Shown here: positions 1-8,300 of the stretch, in pieces | Numbering within the stretch: position 1 is the first letter of the stretch | Layout of the letters: each line of letters starts with the position of its first letter | DNA from: Aestuariibacter sp. GS-14 | Lineage (GTDB): Bacteria; Pseudomonadota; Gammaproteobacteria; Enterobacterales; Alteromonadaceae | Direction: 5' to 3' | DNA: 64,000 nt | Assembly (NCBI RefSeq): GCF_006494365.1 | Contig: NZ_VHIP01000007.1 | Location: 124,001 to 188,000 of the forward strand | Notes under the pieces: generated by a model | The model's database searches: none | What the model was told of the DNA's origin: nothing | The model's input: the letters and a program-made list of their open reading frames with translations, nothing else | Translations under genes and position numbers: made by a program

Positions 1-1
1 G

Positions 2-1129
2 GCCCGCAGTGTTACGCCTATTTCTATTCATCCTGCTGCCGGGGCGGAAGCACAGGCAGCCGTTGAGACGGTTAACTTTCTCACTCCCAGGGTTTCACTT
101 GACGAACTGGTGATATTTTCGCGTCAAATGTACTCCCTTACTCATGCCGGGATCCCTATTTTAAGGGCCGTAAGTGGTCTGGCGGAATCCACCAGTTCGT
201 TGCGGTTAAAACTGGCGCTAACCGATATCATCAGCTTACTTGAACGCGGCCGAACGATGTCGTCAGCCATGCATCAACACCCTAAGATATTTTCAAGGTT
301 ATATGTGTCGGTCATCCACGTGGGTGAAAATACCGGTAGGCTGGATCAGTCGTTCCTGCAACTGGCCGCTTATTTAGAGCGCGAGCAGGAAACCCGCCGG
401 CAAATCAAGGCGGCTACCCGCTATCCTATTTTTGTTGTTATAGCCCTGATTGCCGCATTGGTGATTATGAATGTATTTGTCATTCCAAAATTTGCCGATA
501 TGTTCAGTAAATTCGGGGCCGAGTTACCGCTGATGACGCGATTTTTGCTGGGCATGTCAGACTTTTTTGTGAATCAGTGGATGTTCCTGGTGGGAGGCGC
601 ACTCTTGCTGGTGTTTTCCGTTCGCCACTATCTGAATACTCCCGAGGGACTATTGAACTGGGATCGGCGAAAACTGCGGATGCCAGTAATTGGCAGTGTG
701 CTGGAACGTTCATTGTTAGCGCGCTTTTGCCGCAGTTTTTCCATGATGCTACAGGCAGGTCTGCCACTCACGACGGCGCTCAATCTGGTTGCAGAAGCCG
801 TGGGTAATCGGTATATGGAACTGCGCATCATTACAATGCGCCAGAGTATAGAAAAAGGCGAAAACTTGTCCCGGGTAACCCAGGCTAGCGGTTTGTTCAC
901 ACCTATGGTGTTACAAATGGTGAATGTGGGTGAAGAAACCGGACGCGTGGATGAGTTGCTTGCCGAAGTGGCCGGTTTTTACGAACGCGAAGTAGACTAC
1001 GATTTAAAAAGTCTGACCGCCAGAATTGAGCCGATTCTGATTGGGATAGTAGCAGGCATGGTACTGGTGTTGGCATTGGGTATTTTTACGCCAATGTGGG
1101 ACATGATGAGCGCGATAAAGGGAAAGTAG
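2..1129 (+). CDS. mshG: MSHA pilus inner-membrane platform protein MshG (5' end outside window)
   Basis: The frame is open from the first bases of the window, so the N-terminus lies upstream; about 375 residues are visible. The protein belongs to the GspF/PilC family: two similar cytoplasmic helical domains, starting near 'VSLDELVIFSRQMYSLTHAGIP' and again at 'LLARFCRSFSMMLQAGLP', separated by hydrophobic membrane segments, with a last one near the C-terminus ('LIGIVAGMVLVLALGIF'). In type IV pilus machines this protein forms the inner-membrane platform that couples the ATPase to pilin assembly. The next gene, mshF, begins 1 bp after the stop, as in MSHA operons. A GTG at 110 is an internal codon, not the start. 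The identification rests on family features plus the msh context. Confidence 0.93.
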   Translation, partial: ARSVTPISIHPAAGAEAQAAVETVNFLTPRVSLDELVIFSRQMYSLTHAGIPILRAVSGLAESTSSLRLKLALTDIISLLERGRTMSSAMHQHPKIFSRLYVSVIHVGENTGRLDQSFLQLAAYLEREQETRRQIKAATRYPIFVVIALIAALVIMNVFVIPKFADMFSKFGAELPLMTRFLLGMSDFFVNQWMFLVGGALLLVFSVRHYLNTPEGLLNWDRRKLRMPVIGSVLERSLLARFCRSFSMMLQAGLPLTTALNLVAEAVGNRYMELRIITMRQSIEKGENLSRVTQASGLFTPMVLQMVNVGEETGRVDELLAEVAGFYEREVDYDLKSLTARIEPILIGIVAGMVLVLALGIFTPMWDMMSAIKGK

Positions 1130-1130
1130 G

Positions 1131-1640
1131 GTGAAGCCAAGAGACGAAACCGATGAAAATCTGCGCCGGGTAATGATAAACCTGGTGGTGATTGCGGTTT
1201 TCACCATTTTAATGAGTACCGCCATTGTGTACATGTACGATGCAGAACCCGACATTGAGGCCGAATTGATGGACGGCTACGCCAGGCAGTTTGCTGGCAG
1301 TGCAACCAATGCTCACTGGCAATGGCAGGCCGAAGGCCGTCCGGAAATGATCATGCTGGTACATTACGATCGCGATGGTAAAGAAGTCGGTCGCAGGCCG
1401 GTGCGCATGGCTCACTTTGGCTGGCCAAAGGTAGAAGCTAATTCAGAGGGTTGCACCCGTGTGTGGGAGCAATTGCTGAATATGCCAGCAAAAGTTGAGG
1501 GATTCAGAGTAATTGGCGAGTATTACGCCAGTGACAATGACGATGCAAAAGTGCCCAATGCACGATGCCGGTTTCGGGTGAGTACCGGACCGTACTTTGA
1601 TTACAGTATATACACTGGTGTGGTTACCCGCGGCGAATAA
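1131..1640 (+). CDS. mshF: MSHA biogenesis protein MshF
   Basis: A 169-residue protein starting at GTG, one base after mshG. It has one N-terminal membrane helix (about residues 15-37) and a soluble, presumably periplasmic domain. MshF is a poorly characterised but conserved member of the MSHA operon located between mshG and the prepilin genes; size, topology and position all fit here. No catalytic motif is visible. It is probably an accessory of the inner-membrane assembly complex, though this role is inferred from context and not shown by the sequence. Confidence 0.82.
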   Translation: MKPRDETDENLRRVMINLVVIAVFTILMSTAIVYMYDAEPDIEAELMDGYARQFAGSATNAHWQWQAEGRPEMIMLVHYDRDGKEVGRRPVRMAHFGWPKVEANSEGCTRVWEQLLNMPAKVEGFRVIGEYYASDNDDAKVPNARCRFRVSTGPYFDYSIYTGVVTRGE

Positions 1641-1670
1641 ACTGCGGGCAATAAGGGTTAGGAGATAAAC

Positions 1671-2309
1671 ATGATAAACCGAATGGCTGGTTCAACTGCA
1701 CCTCAGGGGATTGCAACCAAGCAGGGCTTTACCTTAATTGAACTGGTAATCGTGGTGGTACTGCTTGGCTTGTTGGCTGCCGTTGCCATACCGAGATTTC
1801 TTGATGTTACTGAGCAAGCTGAAGATGCCACTGTAGAAGGGGTGGCGGGTGGCTTTGCTACCGGGGTGGGACTGGTTCGCGCCGAATGGGAACTGGAAGC
1901 GCGCCCTCAGGATAATCAGGCCTCCAATCAAACGTTTGTAACGCTGGATGGCATTTTGGTCGCGGTAGACAAGAATACCGGCTACCCTACCGGCCAGTTA
2001 AATAACGATGGCAGCACAGAAGACGACAGCATGACTAACCTGGACTGCGAGAGCATTTTCAACCTGATTATGCAAAGCGCGCCAACCATTACGTCTGACT
2101 GGGCTAACCGTCCTTTTGACAAATTCAGGTACTTTACCACCGCCAGTAACGGTACGGGCTCCGGTGGTAACGATTTATGTTTTTATTATCTGAGTAAATC
2201 GGTGCAAAACCGAACGGTACAACCTACCGACGATACCGCGGGAGATGGCTTTATTTATGACCCGCGAATCGGACAGGTGGTTGTGTTTAATAACATTTCG
2301 TCTAATTAA
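1671..2309 (+). CDS. mshB: MSHA minor prepilin MshB
   Basis: A 212-residue type IV prepilin. The class III leader ends in Gly19, followed by the methylation-site Phe20 and the N-terminal hydrophobic helix FTLIELVIVVVLLGLLAAVAIPRF, with the conserved Glu at mature position 5. A strong ribosome-binding site (AGGAG) lies 7 bp before the ATG. The C-terminal globular domain has paired cysteines. It sits just before the major pilin gene mshA, the usual place of mshB. Such minor pilins are processed by the prepilin peptidase and incorporated into, or prime, the pilus. The unusually long 19-residue leader could shorten to 15 if translation began at the ATG at 1683. Confidence 0.88.
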   Translation: MINRMAGSTAPQGIATKQGFTLIELVIVVVLLGLLAAVAIPRFLDVTEQAEDATVEGVAGGFATGVGLVRAEWELEARPQDNQASNQTFVTLDGILVAVDKNTGYPTGQLNNDGSTEDDSMTNLDCESIFNLIMQSAPTITSDWANRPFDKFRYFTTASNGTGSGGNDLCFYYLSKSVQNRTVQPTDDTAGDGFIYDPRIGQVVVFNNISSN

Positions 2310-2377
2310 CGGGCTTTGCACTGTACTGTAGACTAAAATAGTGAATAATAGCGTTATCCATTTAAAGGGGAATTAAC

Positions 2378-2872
2378 ATGCAGCAACGTGGTTTTACGTT
2401 AATCGAACTGATCATCGTGATCGTAATCTTAGGGATTTTGGCAGTAACAGCGGCACCTCGCTTTATTGACTTCCAGGGCGATGCCAAAGGCGCAACGCTG
2501 GAGGGTGTGAGTTCTGCAATACAGGGTGGCATGCAATTGGTATACGCCAAGTCTGCTATTGCTGGTAATCAGGATTCTATTGCTTCTACCGCTACCGTGA
2601 ATGGTTCAACGGTTGCTACTCAATTTGGTTATCCCGATGCCGATACCATGACGTTTACTGGCACCATTGCCGTGTGGACAGATTTGAATGATGCGGACTG
2701 GGATATTGTTGTTACCACTGCTGGCGCTATAACAAACGGCGCTGTAACCACTGCGGGCGTGGTATCTATTTACCCTGAAGGCGAGAGTTCAGCGACTTGT
2801 GCGGTAACGTACGAAGAAGCCTCTTCAGACGGTGATACACCAACAGTAACTGTTACTACTACAGGCTGTTAA
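2378..2872 (+). CDS. mshA: MSHA major pilin subunit MshA
   Basis: A 164-residue prepilin with a very short leader (MQQRG) before FTLIELIIVIVILGILAVTAAPRF; Glu5 of the mature protein is present. The predicted mature pilin is about 159 residues with two C-terminal cysteines (TCAVTYEE... and the final Cys) that would close the D-loop. A strong Shine-Dalgarno (AAAGGGG) precedes the ATG. There is a 68-bp gap after mshB, larger than elsewhere in this cluster, compatible with a separate promoter for the abundant subunit. In Vibrio, MshA builds the mannose-sensitive hemagglutinin pilus used for surface attachment; the same role is inferred here. Confidence 0.92.
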   Translation: MQQRGFTLIELIIVIVILGILAVTAAPRFIDFQGDAKGATLEGVSSAIQGGMQLVYAKSAIAGNQDSIASTATVNGSTVATQFGYPDADTMTFTGTIAVWTDLNDADWDIVVTTAGAITNGAVTTAGVVSIYPEGESSATCAVTYEEASSDGDTPTVTVTTTGC

Positions 2873-2889
2873 GTTAAATCAGGCAGTCG

Positions 2890-3453
2890 ATGCAGCATGA
2901 TATAAGGTTACGTCGCGGTAATTGCTCACAAACTGGCTTCAGTTTAGTTGAGCTAATTACCGTGGTGATACTGATAGGTGTGCTGTCTGTGGTTGCCGCA
3001 ACGCGATTCCAAACCCGTAAGGGCTATGTGGAATACGCCTATCAGGACAGACTCATTACTGCCCTGCGAAACATGCAAACCCGCGCGATGCAAGACACTC
3101 GCAGCGGGTTTTGTTTTCGTATCAATCTGGCCTACGGTACGGCAAGCGCCTATGGTCCTCCTTCGTTAAATTATGCGCCCGGCAACGGTTCAGCTACCTG
3201 CGCGAGTGGAATTAGCACCAGTGCGCCAGGGTATCTGGCTGTTCAGGCAGCAGAATTGGCCGCGGAATCTGTGGTACTCAGCAGTGCAGACGGCAATTAC
3301 AGCAATTTTTCGTATCTGGCATTCGATGCACTTGGCAGGCCTTTAAATGGCGCAGCCAATTGCAATACCGGCAGACCCTGCCGGATTACCCTGACTGGGG
3401 AATCAAGTGTACAGGTATGTGTGGAAAGTCAGGGATATGTGCATGCGTGCTAA
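2890..3453 (+). CDS. mshC: MSHA minor prepilin MshC
   Basis: A 187-residue prepilin with a 16-residue leader ending in Gly, then FSLVELITVVILIGVLSVVAATRF. It follows mshA by 17 bp and overlaps mshD. The mature domain contains several cysteines (SGFCFRI, SATCASG, NCNTGRPC, VQVCVES, HAC), more than the major pilin, typical of minor pilins needing disulfides for stability. It is called MshC from order (mshB-A-C-D) and the FSLVE processing site. Confidence 0.87.
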   Translation: MQHDIRLRRGNCSQTGFSLVELITVVILIGVLSVVAATRFQTRKGYVEYAYQDRLITALRNMQTRAMQDTRSGFCFRINLAYGTASAYGPPSLNYAPGNGSATCASGISTSAPGYLAVQAAELAAESVVLSSADGNYSNFSYLAFDALGRPLNGAANCNTGRPCRITLTGESSVQVCVESQGYVHAC

Positions 3454-4060
3454 TTCCCGTGCTTTCACCCGAGCTTACACCCGTGCTTACACCCGTGGCT
3501 TTACATTGATTGAGCTGATCATTGGCATCGTGGTGTTTTCCATAATCATGCTGGTGATCATTGGTGTAATTGGGCCGCAGTCGCGTCTGAGTATTGAGCC
3601 TATCTGGCAGATCCGCGCCAGCGAATTAGCCCAGTCGTTGTTAACGGAAATCAACGCCAAGTCATTTGATGAGCAATCTGATCACACCGGCGGAGCCACG
3701 CGATGTAACGAAGCGCAAAGTTGCACTGCGTCGGGAGCGTTGGGACCGGATAGCGGCGAAACCCGTAACAGTTTTGACGACATCGATGATTACCATGGAT
3801 TAAATCAAACCGGCGCCAGTATTCTTAATGTGCAAGGCCAATCCATGCTGAATAACGGCGTTAGTCTTTACAATGGCTTTACCGCACAGGTTTCGGTGTA
3901 TTACGACAGCAACGAAGACGGTATTAACGACGACGATGCCGATCAGAATGGTGTGCCGGATACGGGTACCCTGGTGGCAAATGTGAAACGCATTACGATC
4001 ACGGTGATAACTCCAGGCGGAGAACCGTTAACCTTTGCCAGTTATCGGTGGAATTTTTGA
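3437..4060 (+). CDS. mshD: MSHA minor prepilin MshD
   Basis: A 207-residue prepilin; the processing site is TRG/FTLIELIIGIVVFSIIMLVIIGVIGP. The ATG at 3437 (or 3443) lies inside the end of mshC, giving a 17-bp overlap and likely translational coupling. The leader is odd: it carries the tandem 'AFTR-AYTR-AYTR-GFT', coded by 12-bp direct repeats at 3461-3496, so copy changes would lengthen or shorten the cytoplasmic leader without a frameshift. The mature part has a Cys pair (TRCNEAQSCTAS) and an acidic Asp-rich stretch (DSNEDGINDDDADQNGVPD) that could bind Ca2+. The stop overlaps the next start (TGATG). Confidence 0.85.
   Translation: MCMRANSRAFTRAYTRAYTRGFTLIELIIGIVVFSIIMLVIIGVIGPQSRLSIEPIWQIRASELAQSLLTEINAKSFDEQSDHTGGATRCNEAQSCTASGALGPDSGETRNSFDDIDDYHGLNQTGASILNVQGQSMLNNGVSLYNGFTAQVSVYYDSNEDGINDDDADQNGVPDTGTLVANVKRITITVITPGGEPLTFASYRWNF
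3461..3496 (+). repeat. Three tandem 12-bp repeats inside the mshD leader
   Basis: Units are GCTTTCACCCGA at 3461-3472, then two identical GCTTACACCCGT at 3473-3484 and 3485-3496; a diverged fourth unit (GGCTTTACATTG) follows and encodes the prepilin cleavage site. Each unit encodes four residues (A-F/Y-T-R), so slippage preserves frame. Confidence 0.9.
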
Positions 4061-4902
4061 TGCGAAAAAGCAAAGGTTTTACCTTAATTGAGCTGATCAC
4101 CGTGGTGATTATCCTGGGGGTAGCCAGCGCGGGCATTGCCGCCTTTGTGCGCAGTTCTATGCAAACGTATATCGACGTGAGCACCAGGGAACAACTATTA
4201 ACAGAAAGCCGTTTTGCTATAGAACGGTTAAAGCGCGAAATAGCCAACGCCGTGCCCAACAGCGTACGTATTACCGGCAATACCAGTTACCATTGCCTGG
4301 AATTTGTACCCATAAACTGGGCCACTGTGTATACCCGGTTACCCGCACCGGGCAATCTGACCATGGATGTGGTTGCCTTGCACGATATCAACGATGTGCC
4401 TTACTCCCTGCCAACAGGCGATAATTTTGCTGTTGTCTATCCTACCCGCAGTGAAGATGTTTACGACGCTACACGAAGTAAGCGAGTAAACGTAACAGCC
4501 TGCAGTGACGATGGCGATGGCAATTGCAACACGCTGGATGATAGCGATGATGTAGTACAGCTTACGGTTACCGGTCAGTTTGCGCAGAGTTCACCTGCGT
4601 CCCGGGTATACCTGGTGGATCGCGCCGTGAGTTTTTGCGTGTATCAAAATAAGCTTATCCGCTACGAAAATGACATTATCACCAATCAATTAGGGGCGTT
4701 TCCCGGATTGCCTGTGCTGGCTGAGCACGTTGCCAATAGTCTGTCGTCAAATCCGGTCGGCAATCCAGCCGAGGATGATCCGTTTCGGATAGTGTCAACC
4801 AGCTTGCAGAGTAATGCCATTGTGGAAGTGCGTCTGCGTTTTGTGGATAACGACGAGCAGATAGCCTATCAACAGGAGATACACGTTGCCAATGTGCCAT
4901 AA
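4060..4902 (+). CDS. mshO: MSHA minor pilin MshO
   Basis: A 280-residue prepilin-like protein. Its ATG overlaps the mshD stop by one base. The leader MRKSKG is cleaved before FTLIELITVVIILGVASAGIAAFV. PulJ/PilW-like minor pilins of this length usually cap or prime the pilus. The mature domain contains an acidic run (SDDGDGNCNTLDDSDD) resembling a Ca2+-binding loop. MshO is the expected gene between mshD and mshP. The end overlaps mshP by 11 bp. Confidence 0.86.
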   Translation: MRKSKGFTLIELITVVIILGVASAGIAAFVRSSMQTYIDVSTREQLLTESRFAIERLKREIANAVPNSVRITGNTSYHCLEFVPINWATVYTRLPAPGNLTMDVVALHDINDVPYSLPTGDNFAVVYPTRSEDVYDATRSKRVNVTACSDDGDGNCNTLDDSDDVVQLTVTGQFAQSSPASRVYLVDRAVSFCVYQNKLIRYENDIITNQLGAFPGLPVLAEHVANSLSSNPVGNPAEDDPFRIVSTSLQSNAIVEVRLRFVDNDEQIAYQQEIHVANVP

Positions 4903-5317
4903 TCCTAAACAGCAAGGCAGTATGCTGGTGATCACCTTGTTTGTTATCGTGGTGTTGTCGTTTTTGGGCCTTACCATGATCAATTTATTGTCGGGTACCA
5001 GTCAGTCGGTGATCTACGAAGTACTGGGCGCGCGGGCAAAATTTGCGGCGCAAAGTGGCTTGCAGCGTATTGCTGCCAGTGCATTTCCCTTAAATTCGCC
5101 GGTAGCCGCATGCAATACCACGTTCACCAGCAGCGCTGCACTGGGTCAGGGTGACGGTTTAGAGAATTGCCTGTATCAGGCAACCTGTACAACGACAGCC
5201 ATCACCAAACAAAATCAGCAGTATAACTATTACCGTTTCGCGAGTACCGGGGTGTGTCAGGCGGGTGATATCTGGGTGAGTCGTACGCTGGAAATGGACG
5301 CATTTGAAGAACAGTAA
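4892..5317 (+). CDS. mshP: MSHA biogenesis protein MshP
   Basis: A 141-residue PilX-like protein. It lacks the FTLIE signature but has a Gly-Ser junction followed by a long N-terminal hydrophobic helix (MLVITLFVIVVLSFLGLTMINLL), the usual form of PilX/MshP proteins. A short mature domain has four cysteines. The ATG at 4892 lies inside mshO; a TTG at 4886 is an alternative. MshP is thought to be a minor pilin of the tip complex; the function is taken from the family and position. Confidence 0.82.
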   Translation: MCHNPKQQGSMLVITLFVIVVLSFLGLTMINLLSGTSQSVIYEVLGARAKFAAQSGLQRIAASAFPLNSPVAACNTTFTSSAALGQGDGLENCLYQATCTTTAITKQNQQYNYYRFASTGVCQAGDIWVSRTLEMDAFEEQ

Positions 5318-5384
5318 TGCGGCATTCGCCGTAGTGTTATACGTTGAACTACAATAACTGAATATGGGTGTGAGGGCATAAACG

Positions 5385-8300
5385 TTGAAGCAGTGGTGTA
5401 AACAGCTTTTGGCATTGGTTGGGGTGTCGGCCTTTTCTGTTGGGGCGTATTCCGCAACCTGTCAGTCGGTGTTCCCGGATCCGGCTTCTTCGCATTCAAC
5501 TTCAGGTTACATTCAATTTCAGCCACAAGCCAAATTGATTGGCAGTGACGGTTTGCTCAATGTAGCCACTATGCTCGACAACAGCGGAGGAGTAAGTTGC
5601 GATACCGCCGCTTGTCTGATTACGGGGAGCCCCAGTGGTGGTATTTCTTTACCGTCTTATCAGTATTCCTTCAGTGCAACGGATGTGCGGGTAAACGACT
5701 ACTCCAGCGGTACGCTGCAGGCAGGGCAATACCGCACCGTAACAGTGGGGAATGGCGGGAGCCTTGCTACCAATGTTTCTGCGCAACCGTTTATTATTAA
5801 AACGCTGAATGTCAATTTTAATGCCACGCTAACGTTAAGTTCGGGTGTGTATTGGATAGAACAACTTACCCTGGGGCAAAACGCCAAAATAGTGCTGGCA
5901 TCGAATGCCAGTGTTGTGATTTACACACGGGCAATGTCTACCAATATTAACAATGCCATTAATGTCAATGGTCAGCCTTCTCAATTGCTGATTCTGTCGG
6001 AAGGCTATGTAAGTATTGGGCAGTACTCTCAGGTTAAGGGATTCATTTACAGCGCGAGCAGCGTCACTTACAACACCGACATTACTCATGTGGGGGCTAC
6101 TAATGCTCAGCAGATTATTTTGCATGACCGCACCAGGGTTACATACGACCAGACTGCATTAACCTCGCTGAATGTTGACGGGCTATGCACGCAACCGGCA
6201 ACTGTACCTGCGCCTATTGCACACTGGAGCTTAAATACTTGTGCACTTACCGGCGCCAGCGGAGAAGTGGTTGATAGTATCGCGGGTAACAACGGTCGCT
6301 CGGTTAATTCGCCCAGTATCGACAGCAATGGTCAGTACTGTCAGGCAGCGTATTTCCGCGGAGATAAAGATTATCTCAATCTGCCTCATAGCAGCGCCTA
6401 TACCGTAGCGCAGGGCTCGGTATCCTTCTGGATGAACACCAATAACCTGGCATATTTTAATGTGCCTCAGGAAGGGGGTATGGCTCTGCTGTCAAAGGAC
6501 GAAAGCGGGTTGGGTAATGGTGGGCATTTTTCAATGTGGGTAACCAACACTGGTGCGATTAAAGTGAATCAGCAGTCTGCCTCAACTACCTATCAGCTAA
6601 ACACTTCGCCTGTGATTGTAGAAGGGCAATGGCACCATGTCGTGTATACCTTTGGTTCGTTGGGCATGCAGGTGTATGTTGATAATGTTCTCGTTGGTAC
6701 TAACGCTAACTATACCTCTGGCTGGCAAAGCAATACGAAGCCGTTACTGGTAGCCGCGAATGCAAACCGGCATAACCCACAGGACAGTGCCTACAATGAT
6801 CTGGGGGATTTTTACCAGGGCCGTATCGACGACATTCGGTTGTTTCGCCAGCAACTCAGTGCCGAACAAATTGCACTACTCAATGCCCAGGCCGAAGAAA
6901 CCTGTATTACCTGCGGCTCCAACGCCACCCTGATTTCTCACTGGAAAATGGATGTGTGCAGTTTAACCGGTGCTGCCAATGAAATTGTGGATGTGGTAAG
7001 GGGTTATAACGGCAGGGCCGTAAATGGGGCATCAGCGATACCGAATGGTCGCTTCTGTCAGGCGTCTGGGTTCGATGGCAGTGCGCAACACGCTAACATT
7101 GCTCATGGCTCCGCCATGCAGTTGTCGTCTGGTACGTTAACCATGTGGTTTAAAGTCGCAGACCTGGACCACAATCGCGACCAGTATGGAAATAGTCTTC
7201 AGGGGATTTTTTCTAAGGATTCCAGCGGTCTGGACTACGGTGGTCAGTTTACATTGTATGTCGACCAGGACGGTAAACTCATTTTCCATCAGGAAACCCA
7301 ATCCCAGTCCTTTGATATTTATACTGGCAGCGTGATCGAAGAGCGCGAGCAGTGGTATCACCTGGCTTACAGTTGGGGGCCGGGCGGTATGAAAGTGCAC
7401 CTAAACGGCGTTTATCTTGGGGGGTATTTTCAGAGTGGATTCAGCTGGCAGCAAAATCAGGAGCCTATTATTTTAGGGGCCAGTGCAACTAACTCCGGAA
7501 ACTATCAGTCGCAACCCTGGGAGCTTCATCATTTCCTGCGTGGAGAAATCGACGATGTGAGACTGTATTCTGGTGAACTCACTACTGCCGATGTGCAAGC
7601 ACTGTTTACCGCCTCCGACTACGCGTGTACTACCTGTAACGGAGCGGGACCGCGCCTTCACTATAAGTTTGAGGAGATAACCTGGCCTGCCATTTCCACT
7701 GTACTGGACTCTTCAGCTAACTTGAATAATGGAACCCCAATGGGGAATGTGCAGCCGGTTTCCCCCAGCAATGATATTTCCTGCCGGGCGCTCGATGTGC
7801 CAGAGAACTACAACACTTATCAGGCGGCGGTGAATACCAACCTGGATCTGAATCAGGTGGGTGACCGCGGTACAGTCTCCTTCTGGTATCGCAGCGATCA
7901 ACCGTGGATTGGTGGTGGCAATCGTCAGTTGTTCGATGCCTCATCGCAGTTTTACTTTTATATGTCGCTCACAAATAACGGCGAATTGGGCTTCGGGATG
8001 GAAGATGCCAGCGGTAACAACATGGATGTGCGAACCCAGCAATTGGGGTATGCCGCCAACGAGTGGGTACACATTGCGTTAACCTGGAATATGCCAGGCG
8101 AAGACATTGATTTGTATGTGAACGGCAGTCGCGTTTTTATGTACGGAAACTGGAATCTGACCAATCCGGCACTGGGCAATCTTACTACCATGAAGGTGGG
8201 TGATAATTCGTCATCCAACTTTGTGGGGTACATGACTGCGAATTCCGCAAACGGTCAGTTTGATGATTTCCGCCTGTATGATTACGAGCAGTCACGCGAA

